Source: Proteobacteria bacterium SG_bin6 | GTDB lineage: Bacteria; Pseudomonadota; Alphaproteobacteria; Sphingomonadales; Sphingomonadaceae | NCBI GenBank assembly: GCA_002083435.1 | Contig: LWDJ01000044.1 | Coordinates: 62,001-126,000 of the forward strand | Length of the DNA: 64,000 nucleotides | Direction: 5' to 3' | Part shown: positions 51,655-60,751 of the stretch, piece after piece | Layout of the letters: every line of letters starts with the position of its first letter | How positions within the stretch are numbered: position 1 is the stretch's first letter | The notes under the pieces: generated by a model | What the model saw: the letters and a program-made list of their open reading frames with translations, nothing else | The model's database searches: none | What the model was told of the DNA's origin: nothing | Position numbers and translations under genes: made by a program

Positions 51655-53457
51655 ATGGAACAGCAACGGATCGACAGCGGCCAGGCGCGCCGCGCGCGGT
51701 GGCGCCGCGATCTGCTGATCGCGCTGGCGCTGGTCGCGATCCTGTCGTTCAGCCGCGCCGCGCGCGACTGGCCGCAGCTCTCCCGGCTGATCCTGCCGGA
51801 TGCCGACGACATGATGCGGCTGGCGCAAATCCGCGACTGGCTCGGCGGGCAAGCGTTCAACGACTGGACCCAATATCGCATGGCGCCGCCCGCGGGATCG
51901 CCGATGCACTGGTCGCGCCTTAATGATTTCGTGCCGGCGGCGATGATCATGCTTAGCACGCCGCTGCTCGGCCAGCATGGCGCGGAGCTGGTCGCGGTAT
52001 CGCTCTATCCGCCGCTGCTGCTGGTGGCGGCGATGCTGCTGATCGCCTCGATCGCACGCAAATTGTGGCGCGATCCGGCCGCGCCGGTCGCGATTGTGCT
52101 GATGGCGCTCGCCTTCCCGGCGACGAGCCTGTTCGTACCCGGTCGCATCGATCACCACGCGTTGCAGGTGGTGACGGTGCTGGTCGCCGCGCGCGCGCTG
52201 ATCGCCAGGCCGACCGGGGCTAGCGGCTTGATTGCCGGTCTCGCCATGGCGTGCAGCCTGATGATCGGGCTGGAAACGCTGCCGCAAGTCGTGGGCCTGA
52301 TCGGGGCGGCGGGGCTGATCTGGGTGGTGCGTGGTACGCGGGAGAGCGCCCGCCTGGCGGGGCTTGCGGCGGGCCTGGGCGGCCTGACGCTCGTGTTCCT
52401 GCTGACAATGCGGCCGAATTACTGGCCAAACAACTTGTGCGACAGCTTCACCCCCGCCTCCAGCGCCGCGATCCTGGGCGAAAGCGCAGTGCTCGCGCTG
52501 CTGGCGGGGGCGACGCCGTGGCTGCGCGGCCCGATTTGGCGGGCGGGGATCGGGGCGGTGGGCGCGATCGGCACGGCGCTCGCGGTGTTGCACGCCTATC
52601 CCGCCTGCCTCGCCGGGCCTTATGGGCAGGTCGATCCCTTCCTGCTCAAGAACTTCATCACGCACATCGACGAGGCCAACAGCGTCTTCGCCCAGGACTC
52701 GGTGGTCCGCGTGATCGGGCTCGCCGGATTGATGATCGCGGGGATCGTCGCGGCGCTTTGGGCGCTGGCGCGCGCCGGACGACGCTGGCCGCTGATCCTG
52801 CCAATCGCCGGCGCGGTGCTCGCCTCGGGGTTGGTGATCCTGGCGCAATTGCGCGGCGTTTATCTTGGCGTGCCGCTCAGCGTGCCCTTGCTGGCGGGCT
52901 TCGTCGCGCGCGTACGCAAAACGGGTCGCGCGGTGCCCATGGTCGCTGCCTGGCTTGGTTCGGCGGGAGTCGCTTACGCGTTCATTCCCGACACGGTCGA
53001 CCGGCTCACCAGCCCTCCCCCGCCGCCCGGCATCGCGATCAGCCGCGATGTCACCGCGCAAATTCTGTGCAACCGGGGCGACACCTGGGCGGCGGTCGAC
53101 CGCTACCCGGCAGGCGTGATCATGGCGCCGACCAACATGGCGAGCTACCTCGTCGGCAGTACGCACCACGCGACCGTCGGCGCCGGCTATCACCGCAACA
53201 ATGCCGGCAACATCGCGATGTACCGCTTCTTCCTGTCGCCCGCGGCGGCGGCGCGGCCGATCGGACGCCTGTGGCGAATCGATTATGTCGCTTTCTGTCC
53301 GGGCGACTTCGAGGAGATCGACCTGCTGGAGCGTTTTCCGCACAGCCTGGCCGCCGATCTTGCGCGTGATCGCGCGCCCGCTGGGTTCGAACGGCTCGCG
53401 CTCGGCAACTCGCGGCTCCGGCTGTGGCGCGTGCGCCGCTGGCTCGATCAACCGTAA
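51655..53457 (+). CDS. STT3/GT-C-like membrane glycosyltransferase
   Basis: 600 residues with about eleven to thirteen transmembrane helices. The first periplasmic loop has an acidic LILPDADDMMRLAQIRDW motif, as expected of GT-C enzymes, followed by DWTQYRMAPPAG, and a later loop has PGRIDHHALQ, reminiscent of the DHH segment of STT3/AglB oligosaccharyltransferases. A soluble C-terminal ~110 residues ends the protein. ATG 51655 has GAGGGGG five bases upstream; ATG 51622 is in frame. Acceptor and donor are unknown. Confidence 0.8.
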   Translation: MEQQRIDSGQARRARWRRDLLIALALVAILSFSRAARDWPQLSRLILPDADDMMRLAQIRDWLGGQAFNDWTQYRMAPPAGSPMHWSRLNDFVPAAMIMLSTPLLGQHGAELVAVSLYPPLLLVAAMLLIASIARKLWRDPAAPVAIVLMALAFPATSLFVPGRIDHHALQVVTVLVAARALIARPTGASGLIAGLAMACSLMIGLETLPQVVGLIGAAGLIWVVRGTRESARLAGLAAGLGGLTLVFLLTMRPNYWPNNLCDSFTPASSAAILGESAVLALLAGATPWLRGPIWRAGIGAVGAIGTALAVLHAYPACLAGPYGQVDPFLLKNFITHIDEANSVFAQDSVVRVIGLAGLMIAGIVAALWALARAGRRWPLILPIAGAVLASGLVILAQLRGVYLGVPLSVPLLAGFVARVRKTGRAVPMVAAWLGSAGVAYAFIPDTVDRLTSPPPPPGIAISRDVTAQILCNRGDTWAAVDRYPAGVIMAPTNMASYLVGSTHHATVGAGYHRNNAGNIAMYRFFLSPAAAARPIGRLWRIDYVAFCPGDFEEIDLLERFPHSLAADLARDRAPAGFERLALGNSRLRLWRVRRWLDQP

Positions 53458-55132
53458 CCCGCGGCGCCGCCCTGGGCTCCTGCCCCCTTGCCCCCTGCCC
53501 CATCGCGCTCGTAAGGCGCCGCGATGGCACAATGGGCGACCGCCGAGCGGCATTGGTGGGAACAGCGCTGGTTCGTGATCGCGGTGGCGTTGATCGCGGC
53601 CGTGCCGTTGCTTTACCCGCAAATTCCACCGCTGCTCGACCTGCCCGGCCATATGGGGCGTTACCGCGTTCAGCTCGATCACGACCGGATGATCTGGCTG
53701 AACGACTGGTATGACTTTCGCTGGCAGCTGATCGGCAATTTGGGGGTCGATCTGCTGATCGTCCCGCTCACCCCGCTGGTTGGGGGTGATCTCGAGCTGG
53801 CGGTAAAGCTCATCGTCATCACGATCCCGGTCCTCACCGTCGCCGGGCTGCTGTGGATCGCGCGCGAGGTACACGGGCGCATCCCGCCGACCACGCTGTT
53901 CGCCTTGCCACTCGCCTACAGCTTCCCGCTGCATTTCGGCTTCGTGAATTTCGCGCTGTCGATGGCGCTCGCGCTCAACCTGTTCGCATTGTGGTTGCGC
54001 TTAGCGCGGCTCGGCAAGTTCCGGCTGCGCGCGGCGCTGTTCGTGCCGCTCTCGTGCCTGCTGTGGGTGTGCCACACCTTCGGTTGGGGTGCGCTGGGGG
54101 TGCTCGCCTTTTCGGCCGAGATGATCCGCCAGCATGACCGGCTGCCGCAGAACTTCAACAGCCTGGGCGAGCGCGTCCGGCATTGGGTGTCGGCCTGGTT
54201 TCGCGCCGGGCTGGGATGCCTGCCGCTCGCGCCGCCGATGCTGCTGATGATCGCCGGGCGCTCGGAGGGCAATGTGACCGGGCGCACCACCGACTGGTTC
54301 AACTGGCGCGCCAAGATCGGCTGGGTGACGATGGTGCTCCGCGATCGCTGGCAGGCGTTCGACATCGCCTCGGCCGCGGTGCTCTATTTCATCCTGTTGC
54401 GCGGCGCGCGCGATGCGAGCATCGAATTTTCGCGCAACCTGCTGCTGTCGGCGCTGTTCCTGCTCGCTGTCTATCTGCTGTTGCCGCGGATCGTGTTCGG
54501 ATCAGCCTATGCCGACATGCGCCTCGCGCCGTTCATGCTCGCGATCGGCGTGATCGCGCTGCGCCCGCGAAAGGGCGTGTCGCTGCGCGGGGCGGCGACG
54601 ATCGCGGCGCTGGGTCTCGCCTTCTTCCTGGTGCGGATCGCGGGCAACACCGCGAGTTTCTATCTCTATGCCAAAAGCTATCAACGCCAGCTCGCCGCGC
54701 TCGACAAGCTGCCCGAAGGCGCGCGGCTGATCTCGTTCGTGGGCGAGACGTGCAACAACCAGTGGTTCATGAGCCGGCTGCAACACGTCCCCGCGCTCGC
54801 GCTGGAGCGCAAGCTCGCTTACACCAACGATCAATGGTCGATGGCCGGCGCGCAGCTGCTGACGGTGCGCTACCGCCTGCGCGGCTTCGCGCACGATCCC
54901 TCGCAATTGGTGACGCATGAGCAATGCCCGCGCCAATGGTGGCGCCCGCTCAAGCGCTCGCTCGTGCTGTTCCCGCGCTATTCCTTCGATTATGTGTGGA
55001 TCCTGAGCCCGCCGCCCTTCGACCCGGCGCTGCTCAAGGGGCTGAAGCTGCGATGGTACGATGCCGAGACGCGCAGCGGCCTCTATGAGGTGGACCACGA
55101 CGCCGAGGGGCCAAAGGTGAGCCAGGAAGAGC

Positions 55133-56278
<1,146 letters not shown>

Positions 56279-56386
56279 GCCCACATAAGCGCGCCTGCGT
56301 CGGCGGGGAAGAGCTTGGGCAAGGAAGCGTTTAAGCGCCCGCATTGCTTTGCCACGCGCAAGGGCAGGCGTTGCGCGCCGTAGCGA

Positions 56387-56477
56387 CCCACCCCCAACCC
56401 CTCCCTTTCAGGGAGGAGCGTAAAGGGAGGAAAGCTTCAAGCCCCCCTCTCTGGAAGGGAGGGTTGGGGGTAGGTAG
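56387..56477. repeat. Palindromic repeat, CCCCCAACCCCTCCCT type (copy 1)
   Basis: Imperfect inverted repeat: ACCCACCCCCAACCCCTCCC on the left and its complement GGGAGGGTTGGGGGTAGGT on the right, with smaller hairpins inside. It lies between the DUF482 gene start and the RidA gene end. A related copy is at 59922-60024. Confidence 0.7.
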
Positions 56478-56506
56478 GAGCGCCGGGCACCCACCGCTGA
56501 AAAAAC

Positions 56507-56980
56507 CTAAAGCGCGCTCTGCACCTGGACGATCGCGTCGATCTCCACCGCCACGCCGAGCGGCAGGCTCGCGACGCCCACCGCACTGCGGGCATGGCGG
56601 CCGGCATCGCCAAACAGCGCGACCATCAGGTCCGAGGCGCCATTCGCCACCTTCGGTTGATCGGTGAACTCCGGTGTCGAATTGACGAACACGCCGAGCT
56701 TCACGATCCGCTCGACCCGCTCCAGCCCGCCCAGCGCGCGCTTCATCTGCGCGACGAGCATCACCGCGCAGCGCCGCGCCGCCTCGACGCCATAGTCCAG
56801 GTCGCGATCCTCGCCCAACCGCCCGGTCATCAGGCTGCCGTCCGCCGCGAAGGAAATCTGCCCCGAAATATGGAGCAAGCCGCCCGCTTCCACCGCCGGC
56901 ACATAGGTCGCCACCGGCGCGGCGGGTTCGGGAAGAGTGAGGCCGAGTTCGGCCAGCTTGGTTTCGACTCGATTGCTCAT
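56507..56980 (-). CDS. RidA/YjgF-family protein (YjgH-like long form)
   Basis: 157 residues, longer than the ~130 of classical RidA. The segments YVPAVEAGGLLHISGQISFA, ARRCAVMLVAQMKRALGGLE and SAVGVASLPLGVAVEIDAIV match the family. Classical RidA removes reactive imines, using an Arg in the position where this protein has Ser-Ala-Val-Gly; lack of that Arg suggests another subgroup with an unknown reaction. The start ATG 56980 lies 32 bases after the HAD stop, probably co-transcribed. Confidence 0.87.
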   Translation of the reverse strand: MSNRVETKLAELGLTLPEPAAPVATYVPAVEAGGLLHISGQISFAADGSLMTGRLGEDRDLDYGVEAARRCAVMLVAQMKRALGGLERVERIVKLGVFVNSTPEFTDQPKVANGASDLMVALFGDAGRHARSAVGVASLPLGVAVEIDAIVQVQSAL

Positions 56981-57012
56981 GGCCGCCGGCTTGGCGGGGC
57001 GGACCGCGCCGG

Positions 57013-57633
57013 TCAACCCTCGGCCGGGCCGCTCGCCAGACGCTGCTCGATCCAAGCCCGCGCGGCGCCCCAATCGTCGATCCGGGCATGGGCGTGCGGC
57101 GCGGGCGGAATGTGCGGCGCGAGTTCGGGCTCGCTCACCAGATGCAGCCGGTGGACCTGCGGCGCGTGTTTCGCGACCGATTCGTGATGCACCGCAAGGT
57201 CATCGACGAACACCGCCGCGCTCGGGCGCAGTTCGGCGATCAGCCGCGCGACCGGATCGCCCTTGCCGCCCTGGTTGGTCTCGACCCGGTGCGCGATCCC
57301 GAAGCGCGCGAGCTGGGCGATCCGCGCGTCGCGGCAGTGATTGCCAAGATTGGTGAGGATCACGATCTCCGCCTGGTCGGCAAGCGCGGCCAGCGCCTCG
57401 GCCGCGCCGGGCACCAACGTCTGGCGCTCCATCTCGTCGGGGAAGAAACCGTCGAGCAGGCCCCACATCGCCTCACGCTCGACCAGCGAGCCGTCGGCGC
57501 GCTTCAGCGCCCGCGCGAAATCGCCACCCGACATATCGAAGCTGATATCGTGCCGCTCGCGCAGCCACACGCCAAAATGGCGCACCATGTGCAGCAGCAC
57601 TTCGTCGCAATCGCAGATCACCAAGGGCTTCAT
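57013..57633 (-). CDS. HAD-superfamily hydrolase
   Basis: 206 residues. Motif I is CDCDEVL with the nucleophile Asp8 and Asp10, motif II VILTNLG, motif III Lys in GGKGDPVARL, and motif IV FVDDLAVHH. It is probably a small-molecule phosphatase; the substrate is unknown. Its start overlaps the DUF3572 stop (ATGA), and RidA follows. Confidence 0.9.
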   Translation of the reverse strand: MKPLVICDCDEVLLHMVRHFGVWLRERHDISFDMSGGDFARALKRADGSLVEREAMWGLLDGFFPDEMERQTLVPGAAEALAALADQAEIVILTNLGNHCRDARIAQLARFGIAHRVETNQGGKGDPVARLIAELRPSAAVFVDDLAVHHESVAKHAPQVHRLHLVSEPELAPHIPPAPHAHARIDDWGAARAWIEQRLASGPAEG

Positions 57634-57890
57634 GCTTGCTCCAGGCTGTGGCGGGCGGCGACGAGCGCGGGCGGCGCGACGCCAAGCGCCTCGGCCGCCG
57701 CGACCAGATCGGGCTCATGGCTTTCGAGGAACCCCAGCACCGCCGCGAGCAAGGCCGGTTCGGCCGCCCGGGCGCGCAGCTCGGCGGCGCCGAGCCCGGT
57801 GAGCGCGAGCAGCCGCTCGGCGCGCGCCTGATCGGCGAGCACGAACGCCAGCGCCTGCAGCGCGAGCGCAATTGGGTCAGTCTCGGCCAT
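57630..57890 (-). CDS. DUF3572 family protein
   Basis: 86 helical residues (ETDPIALALQALAFVLADQ, AERLLALTGLGAAELRAR, VLGFLESHEPDLVAAAEALG), typical of the alphaproteobacterial DUF3572 family. No function is known. It is divergent from divK with 35 bases between the starts, a neighbourhood that recurs in alphaproteobacteria, and it overlaps the HAD gene by four bases. Confidence 0.86.
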   Translation of the reverse strand: MAETDPIALALQALAFVLADQARAERLLALTGLGAAELRARAAEPALLAAVLGFLESHEPDLVAAAEALGVAPPALVAARHSLEQA

Positions 57891-57925
57891 TGCTTGGGGC
57901 GCCCCGCTCTCTATGCTGCGCCCCC

Positions 57926-58345
57926 GTGGCAAAACGCGTGCTGGTTGTCGAGGACAACGAACTCAATCTGAAGCTGTTCACCGATCTGCTGCGCGCGCAC
58001 GGCTATGCGGTGGCCGGCGTGCGCGACGGGCGCGAGGCGCTGGCACAGGCGCGCGACTTCGCCCCCGATCTGGTGATCACCGATATCCAGCTGCCGCACG
58101 TCAGCGGGCATGAGCTGATCGCGCAGCTGAAGGGCGATCTGATGCTGCGCGATATCCCGATCCTGGCGGTGACCGCCTATTCCAGCCGCGCCGACGAGGA
58201 CCGAATCCGCGGCGCGGGGGCGGCGGCCTATGTCTCGAAGCCGATCGCGCTCGCCCCGTTCATGGCGCAGGTGAAGGCGCTGTTGCCGGAGGATGCGGGA
58301 ATTCCCCCTGAAACCACAGAAACGGACTCGTCGCCCCGGGCTTGA
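57926..58345 (+). CDS. divK: DivK-like single-domain response regulator
   Basis: 139 residues. The receiver domain has acidic residues in VVEDNELNLKLF, the phospho-acceptor Asp53 in ITDIQLPHVSG, Thr in VTAYSS and Lys in VSKPIALAPF. Asp53 and the NELNLKLF helix match Caulobacter DivK, which links polarity kinases to CtrA control. GTG start. The protein is ~15 residues longer than usual; the last codons and stop lie in a dispersed palindromic repeat (58329-58357). Confidence 0.88.
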   Translation: MAKRVLVVEDNELNLKLFTDLLRAHGYAVAGVRDGREALAQARDFAPDLVITDIQLPHVSGHELIAQLKGDLMLRDIPILAVTAYSSRADEDRIRGAGAAAYVSKPIALAPFMAQVKALLPEDAGIPPETTETDSSPRA

Positions 58346-58357
58346 CGCGGGGCTCGG
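58329..58357. repeat. Half-copy of the CGTCACCCCGG palindromic repeat
   Basis: It differs from the left half of the element at 36811-36839 at a few positions (CGTCGCCCCGGGCTTGAC shared core with one change). It overlaps the last codons and stop of divK. Confidence 0.65.
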
Positions 58358-58431
58358 CTGCTTTTGCGCCCGAGAATGATTCTTCATGCTCGCCGAAGCT
58401 CAGGCGGCGTCACCTTGGCCAACGAAAACGC

Positions 58432-58466
58432 AAAAAAGGCCACGGAGCGCGATGCTCCGCAGCCTT
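58432..58466 (-). terminator. Intrinsic terminator of rpmG
   Basis: On the minus strand, arms pair 58454-58466 with 58436-58448 (GCGGAGC/GCTCCG core) around a 5-nt loop, followed by six T, 24 bases past the rpmG stop. Confidence 0.85.
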
Positions 58467-58489
58467 TGCGACTGATGCCCGCTGGCGCC

Positions 58490-58657
58490 TTACTTGATCT
58501 TGGCTTCCTTGAACTCGACATGCTTGCGCACGACGGGATCGTACTTGCGGAAGCTCAGCTTCTCGGTCTTGGTGCGCGGATTCTTCTTGGTGACATAGAA
58601 GAAGCCGGTGTCAGCGGTGCTGACGAGACGAATCTTGACGGTGGTCGGCTTTGCCAT
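58490..58657 (-). CDS. rpmG: 50S ribosomal protein L33
   Basis: 55 residues, full family length: AKPTTVKIRLVSTADTGFFY, VTKKNPRTKTEKLSFRKYDP, then VVRKHVEFKEAKIK. It lacks the paired CxxC zinc motifs, so it is the C-minus form. ATG 58657. Monocistronic with its own terminator. Proximity to divK is conserved in alphaproteobacteria. Confidence 0.97.
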   Translation of the reverse strand: MAKPTTVKIRLVSTADTGFFYVTKKNPRTKTEKLSFRKYDPVVRKHVEFKEAKIK

Positions 58658-58776
58658 GACCCGAAAATCCTGCGACTGGAAAAAACAACAAGCGACGGAG
58701 CGTGCGCCCGCCGCTTGGCTAGGGGGCGACACATGAACCAAGGCGGCGGCGGAGTCAAGCATTTGCGCGGGGGCAT

Positions 58777-59334
58777 ATGGACGCGTTGATGGCGGCGCTG
58801 GTCGCCTGCTTCGCCTGCCAGTTGAGCGACCGGCTGGGCTGGGCGGCGAGCGCGCACGCGGCGACGAGCGGCCGGCCGGGGGCGGCGCTGCTGGGGGTCG
58901 CTCTCGCGCTTGCGGTGGCGAACGCGCTCGCTGGCGCCGGTGCCGCGCTGATCGCACCTTTGCTCACCCCCAATGCTCGCGCGCTGTTCCTGGCGCTCGC
59001 GCTTGGCTCGGCGGCGCTCGGGGGGATGACGGCGCCCAAGCCGCCCGCGCCGCAAGCCCGGCTCGGCGCCTTCGCGGCCAGCCTCGCGGCGGGCATCGCG
59101 CTCGGCCTTGGCGATCGCAGCCAGTTTCTCGCGGCGGCGTTCGGGGTGCGGAGCAGCCCGGTCTTCGCCGCGATCGGCGCGACCTTGGGCGGCAGCGCTG
59201 CTTGCGCGGTGGTGATCTTGGGCGGCCCGGACGTCGCGGCGCGCTTGCGCTCACGCGCGGTGCGGCTGCCGATCGCGGGGGTGCTGCTGATCGCCGGGAT
59301 CGCGGCCGCGCTCAGCGCTTTTCGGCTGGTCTGA
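58777..59334 (+). CDS. TMEM165/GDT1-like membrane protein with degenerate motifs
   Basis: 185 residues, six hydrophobic helices in two halves. Each half has a remnant of the GDT1 E-x-G-D-[KR]-[ST] motif: CQLSDRLG at about 15-22 and GLGDRSQF at about 111-118. In both, the acidic first residue is lost (Gln or Gly-Leu in its place), so cation (Mn/Ca) exchange may be altered. Family assignment is moderate. It is divergent from rpmG with 119 bases between. Confidence 0.65.
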   Translation: MDALMAALVACFACQLSDRLGWAASAHAATSGRPGAALLGVALALAVANALAGAGAALIAPLLTPNARALFLALALGSAALGGMTAPKPPAPQARLGAFAASLAAGIALGLGDRSQFLAAAFGVRSSPVFAAIGATLGGSAACAVVILGGPDVAARLRSRAVRLPIAGVLLIAGIAAALSAFRLV

Positions 59335-59411
59335 TAGCCTTGCGGCGAAACGCGCCGGGACCAATCTAGCGCGCGAGCCGTTAAGGCAGGCGAACATCCA
59401 GGAGGCCAAGC

Positions 59412-59903
59412 ATGACCAATCCGGCACTCGACACCCCGACCGATCTGCAGACCAACCAGGTGGCAAGCGTCGCCGACGCGCTCAACCAGGCGTTGGCCGA
59501 CGCCTATGCGCTGTATCTGAAGACCAAGAACTTCCACTGGCACGTCTCCGGCCCGCATTTCCGTGATTATCATCTGCTGCTCGACGATCAGGCGACCGAG
59601 ATCCTCGGCGTCACCGATCTGATCGCCGAGCGCGTGCGCAAGCTGGGGGAGACGACGCTGCGCTCGATCGGCGATATCGCCCGGCGCCAGCAGGTGAAGG
59701 ACAATGACGCCGATTTCGTGCCGCCGCGCGATATGTTGCTCGAGTTGCGCGACGATAATCTGAAGCTGGTGCAGCAGTTCCGTGAAGTGAAGGAACTCGC
59801 CGACGCCGCCAAGGACAATGCGACCAGCGGCATCGTCGACGAATGGACCGATCAGGCCGAACAGCGCGCCTGGTTCCTGTTCGAGGCGACGCGGGGGGCA
59901 TAA
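59412..59903 (+). CDS. dps: Dps-family ferritin-like DNA protection protein
   Basis: 163 residues. The ferroxidase motif lies in KNFHWHVSGPHFRDYHLLLD with the following LDDQATEI, and the helical-bundle length is right for the dodecameric Dps cage that stores iron and consumes peroxide. ATG 59412 has AGGAGG upstream. The Pro/Asp-rich N-terminal 20 residues have no lysine cluster, so strong DNA binding through the tail is doubtful (inference). Confidence 0.93.
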   Translation: MTNPALDTPTDLQTNQVASVADALNQALADAYALYLKTKNFHWHVSGPHFRDYHLLLDDQATEILGVTDLIAERVRKLGETTLRSIGDIARRQQVKDNDADFVPPRDMLLELRDDNLKLVQQFREVKELADAAKDNATSGIVDEWTDQAEQRAWFLFEATRGA

Positions 59904-59921
59904 GCCGCGACGGTGTCGCTT

Positions 59922-60024
59922 CGCCTCCACCCATCCCAACCCCTCCCTAAGAGGGAGGGGCTTCTGGTGCCATTTGCTGGGTAAGCCCCTCGCAGGGAGG
60001 GAGGGGTTGGGGTGGGTGGAGGCG
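59922..60024. repeat. Palindromic repeat, CCCCAACCCCTCCCT type (copy 2)
   Basis: 27-bp inverted arms with one mismatch: 59922-59948 (begins CGCCTCCACCCATCCC) and 59998-60024. Inside the left arm end a CCCCTCCCT/AGGGAGGGG hairpin is nested. It lies between the dps stop and the DUF1328 gene and is related to 56387-56477. It may also terminate dps. Confidence 0.78.
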
Positions 60025-60100
60025 GAGCACGGCGCCGCCCACGGAACGCATCCCGCCGCCTCTCGTTGGTTCGCCGTCTCATGCGGAAGGAGTGCGAACC

Positions 60101-60286
60101 ATGCTACGTTGGGCGATAATTTTTCTGGTGATCGGGCTGGTGCTCGCCGTGCTCGGCTTCGGCGGGCTGGGCGGCGCCTTTATCGGCATCGCCAAAATTC
60201 TGTTCTATCTGGCGATCGCCGTCTTCGTGATCCTGCTCGTCCTCGGCCTGCTCGCGGGGCGCGCGGTGAAGGATGCGGTCGACTGA
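60101..60286 (+). CDS. DUF1328 (UPF0391) small membrane protein
   Basis: 61 residues with two hydrophobic helices, WAIIFLVIGLVLAVLGFGG and ILFYLAIAVFVILLVLGLLA, then RAVKDAVD; the standard DUF1328 layout. ATG 60101 has GGAAGGAG eight bases upstream. These peptides are widespread and often stress-linked, with no proven function. Confidence 0.9.
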   Translation: MLRWAIIFLVIGLVLAVLGFGGLGGAFIGIAKILFYLAIAVFVILLVLGLLAGRAVKDAVD

Positions 60287-60341
60287 CGCCGCTACCGCCG
60301 GCGGGCCGCGGCGGACGCGGCTCAACCGGCGGGGTGCGGGC

Positions 60342-60443
60342 TCAAACCGCGGTCAGGGCGTTGACCAGGGCGTCGTGCCCCAGCAGGAACAGCCCTGTCG
60401 CCAGAAACGCGATCGTGCCAATCGCCAACATCTTCAGCATCAT
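60342..60443 (-). CDS. Tiny predicted membrane peptide (33 residues)
   Basis: Frame MMLKMLAIGTIAFLATGLFL then LGHDALVNALTAV: one hydrophobic helix. The ATG at 60443 has AAGGA six bases upstream and lies 20 bases after the stop of the 35-residue peptide gene. Coding is supported by the ribosome site and the linked upstream peptide, not by homology. Confidence 0.55.
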   Translation of the reverse strand: MMLKMLAIGTIAFLATGLFLLGHDALVNALTAV

Positions 60444-60463
60444 CTAGTCCTTGGTGGTGGGGG

Positions 60464-60571
60464 TTAGGCGATCGGTATCACCGGCACGGCGGCGCTGACG
60501 AACATCGCGGTCATCGCGATCGCGGCAATGAGCGAAGCGGCGGTCTTGGCGATGCTGTCGAAACGGAACAT
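60464..60571 (-). CDS. Tiny predicted exported/membrane peptide (35 residues)
   Basis: Frame MFRFDSIAKTAASLIAAIAM then TAMFVSAAVPVIPIA: a short basic start and one hydrophobic helix that may be a signal anchor. ATG 60571 has GGGAGAAAG six bases upstream. A sigma-54-like promoter lies 60 bases upstream. No recognised family. Confidence 0.6.
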   Translation of the reverse strand: MFRFDSIAKTAASLIAAIAMTAMFVSAAVPVIPIA

Positions 60572-60630
60572 GGTGCTTTCTCCCGGTCTTGGCGTCCGCC
60601 GGACCATCCGGCGGTGACGCACCAGGGGTT

Positions 60631-60647
60631 TGCACAAGCCGTGCCAA
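60631..60647 (-). promoter_or_regulatory. Candidate sigma-54 (-24/-12) promoter of the tiny-peptide operon
   Basis: On the minus strand TTGGCACGGCTTGTGCA: GG at -24 and GC at -12 with exact spacing and only one mismatch to TGGCACG-N4-TTGCA. Transcription would start near 60621, about 50 bases before the 35-residue peptide. Confidence 0.55.
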
Positions 60648-60751
60648 CCGGGGAAACGCGCGGAAATGCGAAGACCGTTCAACCATCGCGGGCAACATTT
60701 GGGAAATTCCGCCAGTCGCGTTGGTAAAGATCACCGCAACCTGGCGAAACA

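Noticed and set aside
51613..53934. 773-codon open frame on the minus strand
   Set aside because: It is antisense to the STT3-like gene and the next gene, with runs of Arg/Gln/His and no domain.
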